Below are positions 1 through 11,329 of a DNA stretch of 64,000 bases, piece after piece; positions within the stretch are counted from its first letter, which is position 1, and the number at the start of each line of letters is the position of its first letter. Both the position numbers and the translations under genes were made by a program. Below the pieces are notes generated by a model. That model made no database searches, was not told the DNA's origin, and saw only the letters and a list, made by a program, of their open reading frames with translations. Source of the stretch: Reticulitermes speratus (lineage: Eukaryota > Arthropoda > Insecta > Blattodea > Rhinotermitidae). Where the stretch lies: contig JAJKFL010000005.1 in the NCBI GenBank assembly GCA_021186555.1, positions 6,651,678 to 6,715,677 on the forward strand. The letters run 5' to 3'.

Positions 1-197
1 TTATTTTCCTTTCATATCATAAGAAATCTTAATGAATTACTTAAGTATTACTTTATTTGATATGTGTTTGTTTCATATGCATCCTGTTTACTGTTCTTTG
101 TTCTTTGTGTTTCTATGTTGTGCTGTTTCTGTTATTGGCCACTTTGCTCTTGACTCAGCACATTAATAAACTACAACTGAATTGGACAGAATTACTG

Positions 198-232
198 TTG
201 TTGTTGTTGTTGTTGTTGTCGTCGTCGTCGTC
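198..232. repeat. TTG/TCG trinucleotide microsatellite
   Basis: About seven TTG units are followed by about five TCG units with no interruption. The switch from TTG to TCG suggests one substitution that later spread by slippage. Confidence 0.9.
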
Positions 233-234
233 GC

Positions 235-1529
235 AGTTCTTTTTTGTTTTTCAACATGACATTTCAAAACAATTCTTGAATTATTTAACTCATCTCAATT
301 TTGAAATCTGCTGTAAAGATTATCAATTTATTTTAATATCTGTACCAGATGAAATTAATAATTTTAACATACAAAACGGTTAATTACTTCTAATTTACAG
401 GGCATTTACAGGACATTCAAAAAATTTCTGCAGCACAAACTATCAGATTTATACGAAGTGTCTTGCTGCCCTTAACTTCTGCACTGTTATTGATAGTTGC
501 ACTTTACAGTTTTATACTACAACACGTCCCATCTTCTCAACAAAAAAAACATGAATAACACTATGTTACAGTTTAGGAAATTCTGAAGCCTCTTGCATGC
601 ACATTTGAAAGAGGTTATGGCCACAGTTCAGAAACTGTGTAAAGTAAGGAACAGAGGTAGCCTGTGGAAGTATTAAGGATTATATCACAACAAAACATTC
701 AGATATGACATGCATACACTGAACACACATCACTCACCCAAACTCTGAAGAAAGCTATCTGAAATAATTGCCACAAGATTGCTGGCAGTTGCAGTAAAGT
801 TGCAGTAACAGTAATAATAGTGGTAGTAGTAATGATAATAAGAATAATAATAGCAATGGTAAGGGTAGTGGCAGTGTTGGAAAATAATGGTCTGATGGAA
901 GACACGTATAAATCCGAATTAAAAAATTCTAGGTTCAAATACAAATGAAGATGATGTTTCATACAAATTAACAGAAGGGACCAAAGGAACACAAAATTCA
1001 CTCTTTGCAGTCCAGAGGTTATAATGCATATGTGTTATCACATGAGGTAACATCAGTAAGTTACTACAAAGAGCTGTACATTTAATAATGTCCAGCTATG
1101 ATTCAGACTATCACAGAATATTCAGTGTGGAACTGTAAAATCTCTAAATTTCTTTTACATTAATGCTATGCTTTTCCTTTCTTGCAACATTTCACTGTCT
1201 GTTGCACACCATTTACATTTTTGTACTGGCGTTCCTTTGGAACCTTATAATTTAAGTACTCCAGTTTTACCTATTTTATTATGACAGTTGTTTTTTTTTC
1301 ATTTTATACTAATTATCTTTCAAGATCGATTCGTTACTTCTAATTGTACAATATGGTATATTTACTTAATGTATTTGAAGAAATGTTTTATTAAGATAAA
1401 TCAGAGTACAAAGAAATGGCCTTTGATTTTGATTCAATGCTATTCAACATGGACAATATAAATCATTGTGGGATGATCTCTAAAATTTGCCAGGTTGTCA
1501 GGACTTTCAACTAATAAAGTACCAATTAC
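235..1529. other. No recognised feature
   Basis: AT-rich sequence with a short A/T-and-G simple stretch near 800 to 870. The open frames here are low in complexity and have no recognisable domain. If the collagen gene on the minus strand continues to the left, this is intron or flank. Confidence 0.5.
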
Positions 1530-1711
1530 CTGACACCGTAAGGTGGCTGTGCTTCCCCTCCAGATAAGTAACATGCTGCAAGCCAGTACCCACTCTTTGA
1601 TAAAGCTAAAAATTTTCTAATGACACTACAAGGTGGCTGTGCCTCCCCTTCAGGTTAAGTAACATGATGCAAGCCAGCACCCACTCTTTGATAAAGCTAA
1701 AATGTTTCTAA
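1530..1711. repeat. Two-copy tandem duplication, about 90 bp unit
   Basis: Two neighbouring copies share the order of motifs AAGGTGGCTGTG, CCCACTCTTTGATAAAGCTA and the short stretches between them, with scattered differences. It looks like a local duplication of modest age. Confidence 0.75.
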
Positions 1712-1844
1712 ACTGACAGTATTTCAAATAACTACAATTAATTATGTTATATCTTAAGGTGATTCATCACCATTGTGTTTACAAAATCACGAGAGATGCA
1801 AATGTATATAATCAGTCTACAGACAACTTTATTTTACAGATAAA

Positions 1845-1892
1845 GCCAGCTACATGTTTCAGCTAATGACAATAGCCATAATCAGGCTGATC
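1845..1892 (-). ncRNA. Hammerhead-ribozyme-like motif, left arm of foldback
   Basis: On the minus strand the order is CAGC, then CTGATTA, then a hairpin region beginning TGGCTA and ending TTAGCT, then GAAACATGTA, then GCTG. The flanking CAGC and GCTG can form stem I, and ACATGT gives a short stem III ending in GTA, an allowed cleavage triplet. The core differs from CTGANGA at one position, so activity is doubtful. Confidence 0.4.
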
Positions 1893-2257
1893 ACAAAAAC
1901 ATACAAAGAAAATGTTTACAGCTGCATTGGCGGTTAGAACTCTCGAACCTTACAAACGTAGTGTTATGTAATATGTAAAATAGGCAGCTTCAGGAATAGC
2001 AATTTATGAAGTTTATAAACACTGAATATTTGTATAACTTACGAAATTTAAAGAACTGTATGTTAAACACATATCTACAATTATTTTAATTTCATAAATT
2101 ATAAAAAAACACAATTTTTATAAACTTCATAAATTATTATTCCCGAAGCTGTGTATTTTACACGTTACATATACCGTATTACATAACGCTACGTTTGTAA
2201 GGTTCAAGATTCCTAACCACCAATGCAGCTGTAAACATTTCCTTTTTATATTTTTGT

Positions 2258-2304
2258 GATCAGCCTCATTATGGCCACCATCATTAGCCGAAACATGCAG
2301 CTGG
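2258..2304 (+). ncRNA. Degenerate hammerhead-like motif, right arm of foldback
   Basis: This is the inverted partner of the motif near 1.87 kb. It keeps CAGC and GCTG as stem I and GCCGAAACATG after the hairpin, but the core reads CTCATTA and the cleavage triplet is GCA instead of GTA. It is probably inactive. Confidence 0.3.
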
Positions 2305-2619
2305 TTTTTATCTGTAATATAAGGTTGTGTTTAGAGTGAGTACATATTTGCATCTCTTATAACTATGTTATATTTAGAATTTCCTAACGTCAGTCAAAAT
2401 TCTCTTATGTTTTTATCCTCCTATTACATTTTAAATTCCCTTCTCTTCAAACATTATTTTTTCAGTGAAGATTAGCGTCTTTTGATATGCACCTAACGGC
2501 ACATGCCAAACAACATCGCACCACATCCCATAACGCAGTTATCTTCATAGTCACCACCAAGAGAATGTCAAATCCCCCATTTTTAAAGATGTTCCTGTGT
2601 TTAATTAAGCATAACGCTT

Positions 2620-2860
2620 TGAAGATACACAGGGAGAGGAGGTATAGCTTGACACATCCTGACCTTGGCACCAAACAGAGGTGAGTGGTGAGCTTAGTAT
2701 CCTGGTCGATTACTCCAAGAAGAAGTATTCCTGATATCCGTAAGATATGAGGCTGAGTGGCATGCAGGGCCAATCTGTATGCTGTGTAGAAGATAAAAAT
2801 CCCTTGGCTCTGCCAAGAACTGAACTCTGATTCCACAGCTTGGCAGCCCATTCTCTTACA
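2620..2860 (-). repeat. Old tRNA-derived SINE (family A) remnant
   Basis: Read on the minus strand it keeps the family A order of conserved blocks: GGATATCAG-like linker, CACCACTCACCTC, a GCCAAGGT block, then AGCTATACCTCCTCTCCCTG. It is strongly diverged from the clean copies at 46.4 and 61.7 kb, so it is an old insertion. Confidence 0.45.
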
Positions 2861-4413
2861 TTATATATGGCATGACACAAAAAAGTGGCATTACATCACA
2901 AACCAAATTTGAATCACACAGATCTCTGCCTGAAATAATGGTTTCAGATTAGAATGCCTGCTCTTGACTTACAGCCACATAGATTATAATACAGTATATT
3001 CCATTTAGGTACAGATGTCAAATTTAATTTAATTTAGAACATACTGAAATTAAAATTTGGATCTGTGATAAAAGGCTAGCTAGGGCATCGAACTGGCTCT
3101 TGGATTGTCGACTTTCCTAAACACCAATCAATCCTTTTCCTACTTCACCTTTCCAGAGTGGTCATGCATGGTATGGGTCACTGGGGACGAGAGAAAAGAC
3201 AGAGCGTTGGTCGATTCCTGGGGACTGGGTTTACCTGTACGGAATTACTCTTGTATTAGCTGAGGTCCAGACAAGATGTTCTATGCTATCTCTTGGTAAT
3301 ATCTCTCTTGGAGATTGGAATGTGGCAGCAGGTAACGTTTGACATGTACGGGGAGGCAGGGGGCTTTGTTATCTGGAAGAGTACGGAGTTGAATAATGGT
3401 AATTTTTATTTTGATCTTTTCTGGTTTATTTGACATTGTCTTGTAAAAGTTCAGGGCTAATACAGTGAGCTTATGATGCTGAATTGAGTTTGTTACTCTA
3501 CCGGCCTAACACGACAAGCTGAAGCATTATGTTTTTCAATGCTTTGATGTCAGATTGCACTACTTGGTTGTATTGTCCATTGGGACACTATATCCATCAG
3601 TTTATATCTGTTACCATATATTCGTCTGAACAACTTTGGTTTTCAACTGTAATCTGTATCCATGGGACAGTGTGTAGTTGGGATTCAGTTGCCCAGTAAC
3701 TGTCTGTGGAAAGCTGCTCTTCTGTTAGAAGTGATGCCACTATAACTGTGTATAGTAATTATCTCGTAAGTGTCTGTTAATCAAGGTAATCTATCTATGC
3801 TCGAAATTGGAAATCAGAATTGGAATGAAGACAGATGCTATAAAAAATAGCTTTTCCTTCTGTTAGTGCAATTCCTTTTTAATGAACATATGCAGTGCTG
3901 TTGTTTATAAATAGTTCAGAAAATGGAAGAGTTTATACACTCATGAGTTTTCAGTAGAAATTTAAATGTCTGGTGAACACCTATGCAGCTCGAAAAGTAT
4001 TATTAAACAAATACAAAAACAATCATGTACTTAATTTTGAGAGTTTTAGCATAAAGTATCTATTTTAACAGTACAGAGTGCATTACATGAATGCAAAATG
4101 TCATGACAAACGCATCTCTCATCTTAGGGGCTTCATGATCATGTCACTGAAGTATAGCAAATGCCTGAACAGGGGAGGCCAGAATCACAACCACCCAGTA
4201 TGATATACTCGTATTTAACATTCACCTACTTTCATTTGTTTAAGGCTAGCTTGTCTGTTGTATATCAAAAAAGTTATTCAAGTTGCATATATGTCCATGT
4301 CACTACGTTTATCTTCTGTTTCAAATCCCATGCTGGAAGTCACATCATTTCTATATGAATGAAACCTGACAGCCAAAAGTGAAATGATCCCCTACCCTCA
4401 AATGTATGCTTAC
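2861..4413. other. Presumed intron, no recognised feature
   Basis: I see no Gly-X-Y exon, tRNA, transposon end or tandem repeat here. The next collagen exon downstream of the 4.4-kb exon must lie in this stretch unnoticed or beyond the left edge. Confidence 0.5.
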
Positions 4414-4586
4414 CCTCTTGCCCCGTTTGCCTCTTGCCCCCTTCTCTCCAGGCATTCCTGGTGGTCCAGTGGGACCCATCTCTCCCTTCTCACCTCTCTG
4501 GCCTTCTGGTCCTTTTGAAACAATATCACATAACGCTTTGTCAGTGGAACCCACCTTTCCTAATGGTCCGCTTCTGCTATACGCTG
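4414..4586 (-). CDS. Collagen-domain gene, exon with Cys-containing interruption (last one seen)
   Basis: This exon encodes a non-helical stretch around KVGSTDKALCDIVSK followed by ten Gly-X-Y triplets, starting GPEGQRGEKG and ending GARGKRGKR. The donor is AGG|GTAAGC in phase 0. The upstream exon at 7.0 kb ends in phase 1, and only the acceptor GAACAG at this start keeps phase. An ACATAG acceptor seven bases further upstream (exon 4414..4593, 60 codons) would give phase 0 and would require one more unseen exon. Both acceptors have weak pyrimidine tracts. The single cysteine next to the helix is the type of residue that links collagen chains. The KGARGKRGKR end recalls the helix of gliomedin-type collagens, but this is only a resemblance. 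The rest of the protein lies to the left. Confidence 0.75.
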
Positions 4587-5340
4587 CTGTTCCCTATGTG
4601 TACTATAACTGCAGAAGCTGCATACTGTGTCACACACCGTTTGCATATTTAAATTTCTAAGAAGCGTTTAAACTTAAGGGCACCACTGCTATTTGAAACG
4701 GAATAGGTATAATTATTAACCTCAAACATATGAATGTACTGGCCACACACTAAAGCTCTAACTCCTTTGTTCAGATTTGTTTTAAGGATATACTGGAAAA
4801 AATCAAATAAATTTAAATTATACTGGGATTCACTTCCATAGTTGCACAACTCCAAAGTTTATTTACATTGAGATCAAGTCACTGTTTCTTGTTGTTCTAA
4901 AAACAGCGCTTTTCAAAACTAGCCATCTCAGAATGATGCAAGATTATTTAGATTCCTACAAAGAAACTTTTGAATTGTTTAATGGTAATTTTGACTAACA
5001 ACACATATTTTATTTGAGATGGCTTGATCACATCCTTAAATAATGTACTTTCAATGGAAATACTCTATCATACAAATTGAGAAAAAAACATAGGCAGTGT
5101 AGATAATTGATTAATTTAACATGTTATGAATGACGGTAAAATTCCTTCCATCTTTGCCAAGAGTTTCATCGCATTTTTCTTGTAACTGCTGTTAAGAAAC
5201 AATGATCCTCATTCCTGCAAAGACTGATAGCAAATAATTTCAGCATTTCATGGCTGTTTTACATGAAGCTATCACACCTTCAAGGAATAATGCAATTGTG
5301 TGAGAAGTTATGATATTCTCAGTTACAATCAATCACTATA

Positions 5341-6925
5341 CAAGGAGCAGCCAGAAAGTAAAGCCTCCTATTTTTTACTTCATGCTGTTTACACGTTACA
5401 CACATGAACGTTTCACAGAACTTCACAACAACATTGCTACAGGCACAGTTATTTTTGTAGCCTCCATCTTTGTTGACATTCTTGTCCCACCTTTGAACAA
5501 GAGCATGTACTCCCACCCACAAAAAGTTGCTGTACATCTTCTGCAGCCACCGGCGCACAGCATTCTGTGGTGGCTCCTTACTGGCAGAATGGTGTCCATG
5601 CTGTTTCTTTTTAAAGCACCAAGCAGGTGATAATCTGATGGTAAATGGTCAGGAACGCAGGGTGAATGTGGCAACACTATCCATCCAAAATTTATGATGG
5701 CGTCTCTTTTTGGGATAAGAATGATATTATTTTTGTGGACATCTTGTCTATGGGGACAACACTGAACTCCAGCCTCTATATCGAGCACTAAGAAGTCTGA
5801 ATGCTCACCTTCTTCAAGTTCATCCCACATGAAAAATGTTTGGAGTGTTGCTGCTCCATGACAACAAAAGGCTGCACAGAAGTGTGTGCAGCACAGACGC
5901 CATCATACATTTTGGGTGGACAGGTTTTCGCATCCACCCTACAGCCTTCTTCCACCTTCGAACAACAGCATGTATTACTGCCCGGTACAAGTTGTTCTCC
6001 CCCTTCTACAGTCCCTGGCACACAGCACTCTGCAGTGTCTCATCACTGGTATAATGGTGTTCTCACAGCCCTTTTTCCAGAGGTCTGGGGCCCACCGAGC
6101 CTCCTACTCAAGAGGTACTGGGTTCTTCACTGCGGGTAGAGGCCAAGGCCTAAAGTTAGCCACTCACCTCCATCTAGTGCCGAGGTTAAGAATAAGTGGG
6201 GCTATACCTCTACTCCCCCTACACGCCTTCATGGCATGGACAGGGAAAACTTTACCTTTACCTTACCAGACAGATGATAAAGTAATCGAGCGAGGTCACA
6301 TCTGCACGTCTGTAGGGTTGATGCAACAACACTGTCCATCCAAAATTTGTGCTGGCCTCTGTGCTGTGCACCCTTGTGTGCAGCATAGTGTTGTAATGGA
6401 GCAGCAACACTTCAGATATTTTTCTTGTCAGACAAACTCAAAGAAGGCAAGCATTCAGACTTCTTAGTACCTCAGCATAGCAGTTGGAGTTCAGTGTTGT
6501 CGCCATAGGCAAGATATCCACAAGAATAATACCATTCTCATCCCAAAAGCAGAGGCCATTGCAAATTTTTGATGGATAGTGTTGTCACATCCACCCTGCA
6601 TTCCTGACCATTTACCATCAGATTATCAACTGCCTGGTCCTGTGAAAAAATGCCAATGAGGGCATCATTATGCCAATGATGGGGCAGTGTAGAATGCTGT
6701 GCACCAGTGGCTGCAGACAGGGACAGCAACTTTTTCTGGGTGGGAATACATGCTCTGGTTCAAAGGTGGAAAAAGAATGTTGACAAAGATGGAGACTACA
6801 CTTAAAAATAACTCTGCCTTAAGCAGCGTTCTAGCAAAGTCCTGTGAAATTTTCACATGTTCAACTTATAAATAGCATGAAACAAAAACAGTAGGCAGTA
6901 GGCATTACTTTCTGACTGCCCCTTG
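5341..6925. mobile_element. Palindromic mariner-like element
   Basis: The element is flanked by TA on both sides. It has terminal inverted repeats CAAGGAGCAGCCAGAAAGTA on the left and, inverted, CAAGGGGCAGTCAGAAAGTA on the right. These match the mariner at 19.5 kb. The left part reads on the minus strand as the end of a mariner transposase (VLPHSPCVPDHLPSDYHLLG, compare the family's PHPPYSPDLAPSD). The right part reads as the same end on the plus strand. So two transposase 3' halves face each other, as in a foldback derivative. A plus-strand piece with LLHDN lies near 5.85 kb, and a SINE fragment sits in the middle. Many stops are present, so it makes no active enzyme. Confidence 0.7.
6085..6270 (+). 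repeat. SINE family A body fragment inside the mariner derivative
   Basis: It contains TGGGGCCCACC, CACTCACCTCCATCTAGTGC, GCTATACCTCTACTCCCCCT and ends ACTTTACCTTTACCTTACC. These are the body blocks of family A, without the tRNA-like head. It inserted into the mariner remnant, so it is the younger of the two. Confidence 0.7.
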
Positions 6926-7001
6926 TAATTCACAGTGTGCATGTACATGGTAACAGCATAAATTCCACTGTTCTCTTACTGAAACAGGTACTGTTACTTA
7001 C

Positions 7002-7107
7002 CTGGTGGTCCAGGAGGACCTGGAGGCCCTTCAATGATTCCTGTTGGAAACTGATCACCGTTTAGTGTAGTCGTCAGGCCACGTTCTCCCTTATCACCTT
7101 TATCACC
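7002..7107 (-). CDS. Collagen-domain gene, exon with interruption and GPP run
   Basis: The 106-bp exon lies between a TTTACAG acceptor and a GTAAGT donor. It encodes GDKGDKGERG, then a non-helical stretch (LTTTLNGDQFPTGIIE), then GPPGPPGPP and the first base of the next Gly codon. It starts in phase 0 and ends in phase 1. The layout, with a short acidic or hydroxyl-rich break followed by a GPP run, resembles the end of the helical part in gliomedin/colmedin-type collagens and also breaks in type IV chains. I cannot choose between these from this exon. Confidence 0.85.
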
Positions 7108-7785
7108 CTGTAAAGTCACCACAACTTACTGAAAAGATGTGCTGCAATTTTTATATAGGCCTAAACAAAATTAACCCTTTAGATTGTTACTTTCACCATT
7201 TTTTCACCAGATAAAGCATGAACAGGTTAACCTGTGTTTATACTAGAGAAAACGTTGGTCTGGTTTATTCTCTCCAGAATAAAGCCCAGCATTTCCTCGT
7301 ATCAAGCATAATAGTAACCGAAGCATTCAATGTCTGTGTATGTAAATGGATCAATTTTTTATTGATTGATTGATTGACTGACTGACTAAGGTTTTGAATT
7401 TTAAGTTACATAAGCTACCTTCTAGTACAAAATGGCAAGGCAGTGAGCACCACTAACTAATAACTGAACAAAAACTAGTATATCGTGTATATAATATCAC
7501 ATCATGTTAGATAGTTACTGCTAACTGTATTTAAATATTAAGTGTATATTTATATTTACACATTTATACGTCCTTTGTTCTTAAAGTTGCTACTCTTGAA
7601 ACAGGTACTTTAATTTCTGAGTTACAATAGAAGGTTTTACGAATACACCTGGATGTAAACATACAGAAGTAGAAAATATGTTAAGAAGCATGCAACAGAG
7701 TTGTGACAGGAGATAATATCTGTTTCCCTCTCCTCTTATTTCATCTGTGATGGACAGGGATAATCAGAACTTACTAATCATATTA

Positions 7786-7790
<5 letters not shown>
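7108..7790. other. Intron, no recognised feature
   Basis: AT-rich intron sequence. A short ATTGATTGATTGATTGACTG simple run lies near 7360. Nothing else is supported. Confidence 0.5.
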
Positions 7791-7791
<1 letters not shown>

Positions 7792-7833
<42 letters not shown>

Positions 7834-7852
7834 GTATATACACACACACAAT
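7792..7852. repeat. TA microsatellite grading into TATG and CA
   Basis: About fifteen TA units are followed by TATGTATATG and then CACACACACA. Confidence 0.9.
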
Positions 7853-8332
7853 TTTCTCTAAAATACCTAGTACAGGCAAATTACAACCACTGAAACTCAG
7901 CTACTAGCAACCCACAGCACATATTACAGGATTACAAAGAAATGACTTATCTTTGTAACGCCTCAGATATATGGTACTGTGTGCTTTTATAAACACCTGG
8001 AATGAACTTTACAATACATCCTTCCTGCCCTGCTTTTGCCAGTGTATCATATACTGGCTGCATGGAGTAAATTTATATCCAGTTTCCTTCCAATGTGGAT
8101 CCAAAGCAACAGAAATTAGAACCATATTCATTCTCTGTTACAGACTTTGAATAGTAAAGGTTTTCAAATGGGAAAAATTAACACCTGTCTAATGACATGT
8201 GTAAAACTGTAAGTACATGCACTTAGCAAACTAATAATAACCTAACTAAACTAATCACAATTGTGATTAATTATATATATCAACAAATGTACATACCATA
8301 CATAAAATACTACAAGTTAGCTAAAGAAATTA

Positions 8333-8375
8333 GCTCTCCTACATGTTTCGGCAAATGTTCACCATCTTAAGAGAC
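8333..8375 (-). ncRNA. Hammerhead-like motif, minus strand
   Basis: On the minus strand the order is GTCTCT, TTAAGA core, a TGGTGAACATTTGCC hairpin, GAAACATGTA, then GGAGAGC. Stem I (TCTCT with GGAGA) and stem III with a GTA cleavage triplet are preserved. The core is mutated from CTGAAGA. Confidence 0.4.
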
Positions 8376-8632
8376 ATGATGACACAAAGGGATTTAAACA
8401 AGCATAAAGTTAAAATGTCATAAACTATGTACAATACATAAGGCACCTATAAATATACCAGTATAAATATTACGCTGCTCACTTACCCAAGATTAAAACT
8501 AAAAACTATTTTAATATGTCGTTCTTGACGATGTATACGCTGTTATACCTACACTCCCTTTTACATCTTTTTTATGTATTGTATATAATTTATGACATTT
8601 TAACTTCATGCTTATTTAAATTCCTTTTTGTC

Positions 8633-8676
8633 GTCTCCCTGAAGATGGCAAACATTTGCCAAAACATGTAGGAGAG

Positions 8677-8677
<1 letters not shown>
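8633..8677 (+). ncRNA. Hammerhead-like motif, plus strand
   Basis: The order is GTCTCC, intact core CTGAAGA, the stem II hairpin TGGCAAA with TTTGCCA, then AAACATGTA and GGAGAGC. TCTCC and GGAGA pair as stem I. The conserved G of GAAA has become A, which should lower or abolish cleavage. This is one of the clearest layouts in the window. Confidence 0.5.
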
Positions 8678-8724
<47 letters not shown>

Positions 8725-8770
8725 GTAATACTTTACATTTTGTATGTGCATTTATTGGTATGTATAATTA

Positions 8771-10139
8771 ACATGATCACAATGTAAGGAATGAATAATA
8801 TTAAACCAATCACAGTTAAACAACAAAGGAAAGCAGAATACTGTAATTGTAACATACAACATAAAAAAATAAGAAAACATTAAGGAGCACCATATCCTTG
8901 CATTTTCAGCAGACCACAATTAGCTTTATAGTTTGGGTAGAAGGAGATGGTAAAAGGATATGTAAATGCAGTACTGTACTTCAATGTAGATACAAATGTG
9001 TAGCTGCATAACAGCACAAGCATCTGTATTTTAAACCAGTTAACAGTGTCATCCCAGATATTATGTGTGCCCCCCAGCGGCTGAAAGTGCCCCTCTCAGT
9101 CATTATCATCCCCACCACTTCTCAATGCCCATTTTTAAATTTGCATATAATGACACCATTTCCATTTGTGTGCTGTCTCATTTGCTCATTTACATTTAAG
9201 TTACTCAGAATTTCTATGGAGGGATTATTTAATGTACAATGTGCATCTTTTGTGGAAAACAATGTCATATCATTTAATATGGCAAAAATCAGAAGGATCT
9301 TATCTTAACCCGCTGACATTGGGAACCATAATATTCCAATTCACAAAATCAGCTCAGAACTGTAACATTATGTTTCAGGCACTACATGATTTATCGTTCA
9401 CGTAATATATGACTAGATGCCAGAGACCGCAAGGTTCATGAGCCAGAGTCCTAAAGTGTTAAAAAAATTAAGGATTTAATTGGTAACAGGGTGGGATTTC
9501 CAGTAATTTTATTTAAGTTTCCAGCCAGTAAACTAAAATGAATTACACAGAAGTTTAATTTAAACATATTCCCTGTTCACATAAATTTTCTTGACATCAG
9601 TCTTCATGCATTTAGCATCTATTCATAAGATGTCCACTCCTGTGAAATGGTATGTCTCAAAACCCACACAACAATATACTGGTACTGCATATGACAGAAC
9701 AAGGGATATGGTGCAGCCTTAATTGGAAGTTCAATATGTCAGATGAGCTGGAAATGTTGTACAAAGTTATTACTGAGAGCAAAGCTGCAGTTTGTTAGTC
9801 CCACTGATGCAGTTAGTGAACTGAAATAAATGGAAAGAAATAGTGTCAAATGAGATGAACTACAGAAAAAGTCCTCAGTCCACACACCAACCTGAAATTA
9901 ATGATAAATGACAAGATCCTTGTTAGTATCTCCCAAATTTTTGAAACTTCTTGCACTATGAAAATAATTTCAAAATTTTAATTATTCATAATAATTTCTA
10001 CTAAAGAACAAGTGGTACTTTCATTGTGTTACACAATGGTACACACTGCCAGAAAAATAGTCTAGGATGGCCTTATGGCCAGTTATATTTCTTTGCAAAT
10101 TCTGCCACCTTCTCATTTCAGAAAAAGAAAGCCCTGACT
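8771..10139. other. Intron, no recognised feature
   Basis: Long AT-rich stretch. The open frames at 9.06 to 9.4 kb overlap each other in two frames and show no domain. I see no exon with glycine periodicity and no transposon ends. Confidence 0.5.
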
Positions 10140-10197
10140 ACACTGTCATGAATAAAATTTTGGACACTGTCTATTGCCTCAGGCTTTAAAGGAAAGG

Positions 10198-10198
10198 G

Positions 10199-10277
<79 letters not shown>

Positions 10278-10345
10278 GGAGAGAGAGGGAGAGAGGGAGG
10301 GAGGGAGAGGGAGAGAGTGAGAGAGAGAGAGGGGGGGACATTTTG
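10198..10345. repeat. Poly-A of about 70 followed by GA/GGGA purine tract
   Basis: A run of about seventy A residues is followed by ten G residues and then a GAGA and GGGA mixture. The whole of one strand is purine, so it could form triplex or slipped structures. Its true length is hard to assemble. Confidence 0.9.
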
Positions 10346-10485
10346 GAGGCTGCAATGCTTCTGTCTTCAGGTGGAAATGGGAAAGGACGGAAACTTTACA
10401 GGTGGGCCCATTAGAAAACATAGTCTCAACCCCTAGACTTAGCTCTTTCTAATGGGCGCACCAGTGAAGGTCCTCCTTTACCCTG

Positions 10486-10534
10486 GTCCACCTGAAGATG
10501 GAAGCAGAACCCAGCTTCTGAAACTATGTGGGTG
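10486..10534 (+). ncRNA. Hammerhead-like motif
   Basis: The order is CCAC, intact CTGAAGA, a hairpin with TGGAAGC pairing to GCTTCT, GAAAC, then TATGTG and GGTG. The cleavage triplet reads GTG, which hammerheads do not normally cut, so it may be dead. The inverted partner near 10.36 kb keeps CCACCTGAAGA. Confidence 0.4.
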
Positions 10535-10580
10535 TTTTAGCCTGAGACTATGGATGATGTTCAAAATTTCAATTCTTACT

Positions 10581-11325
10581 ATGCTCATATACACTGAGTA
10601 ACATTTAATGCAGATCCCACAGTAGTGGCCAGCTTTTCAGCTGTGACTCACTTCAGTTAGTTTGTTGAATGTGTTCCATTACACAGCATCAAGTAAAGAA
10701 TTATACACACATATAACAATAAAGCTTCAGAACAATTCATTTTATAAGCTACGTGCGAGAGAAATCACTTGTTACTCTTAAATATGAAGCACTGGGTAAC
10801 ACAGAGGGTCCTTCTTGTCAAAACGTATGACGGAGAAATCTTACAAAAAGGGTTGTAACAAATTTAGAACTCGGTTTCTCAGGGTCCGAGTTCTTTTGAA
10901 ATAAACAGTACAATGACTGGTGAATAAGTTCAGGCAGGTTCTGTGTTCCAGAAGAAGCAAGAGTGAATGTGGCATGTTCTTTCAGAAGAAGCATTTTATG
11001 ATAATGCAGTGCATTTCGAATCAGACCACAAAAATATTTGTTGTGAGAGGACGGTTTCGTAACTGGATTTGTGCAACATGGTGTAGTGATGATACTGGTC
11101 CACTGCAAACTTATTTTACAGAGGAGATTTAAACAGTCATGTAAATACTCAAAATAACAGACACTGGTGGATAGGAAACCACACATTAACATGCAAGATG
11201 TCGTTATATGACAAGGTTGGTGTATGGTGTACTGTCAGTATGACAAAAATAATTGGACCCATCTCTTCTCAAATATAATAAATCAGAAAGATACAATGGG
11301 CAAATTCTTGTATTTTTTTTTTAAT
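10581..11325. other. Intron, no recognised feature
   Basis: The open frame on the minus strand at 10.8 to 11.2 kb (124 codons) has no domain I recognise and overlaps an opposite frame. I take it as chance. Confidence 0.45.
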
Positions 11326-11329
11326 TTAA

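Larger units (their letters stand above)
1795..2360. mobile_element. Foldback (inverted-repeat) element with hammerhead-like ends
   Basis: The left arm (about 1800 to 2020) reappears inverted at about 2120 to 2350. Shared stretches include the complements of CAGCTGTAAACATTT, TACATAACGCTACGTTTGT and TTTATAAACTTCATAAATT. Each arm carries a degenerate hammerhead-like core near its outer end. No coding capacity is visible. It resembles other foldbacks in this window and may be a non-autonomous derivative of a ribozyme-bearing retroelement, which is an inference. Confidence 0.65.
8270..8770. mobile_element. Foldback element with two inverted hammerhead-like motifs
   Basis: Arms of more than 150 bp are inverted about a centre near 8.5 kb. 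The left arm has TAGCTCTCCTACATGTTT, TTTAAACAAGCATAAAGTTA and AATGTCATAAACTATGTACA. The right arm has their complements around 8580 to 8680. A TA run at 8680 to 8720 interrupts the right arm. Both arms carry a hammerhead-like core. No protein is encoded. Confidence 0.65.
10140..10580. mobile_element. Inverted-repeat element split by a poly-A/purine tract
   Basis: CATTTTGGAGGCTGC, TTCTGTCTTCAGGTGG and GGGCCCATTAGAAA on the left are matched by inverted partners (TTTCTAATGGGCGCACC, CCACCTGAAGATGGAAGCAG) on the right. The outer motif GCCTCAGGCTTTAAA has a counterpart near 10545. A long poly-A/poly-purine tract sits in the left arm. Confidence 0.5.

Noticed and set aside
5886-6467. 193-codon plus-strand gene
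   Set aside because: It spans a mariner relic and a SINE fragment and has no domain of its own.
10179-10421. Poly-phenylalanine frame
   Set aside because: It is the translation of the poly-T strand of a poly-A tract.
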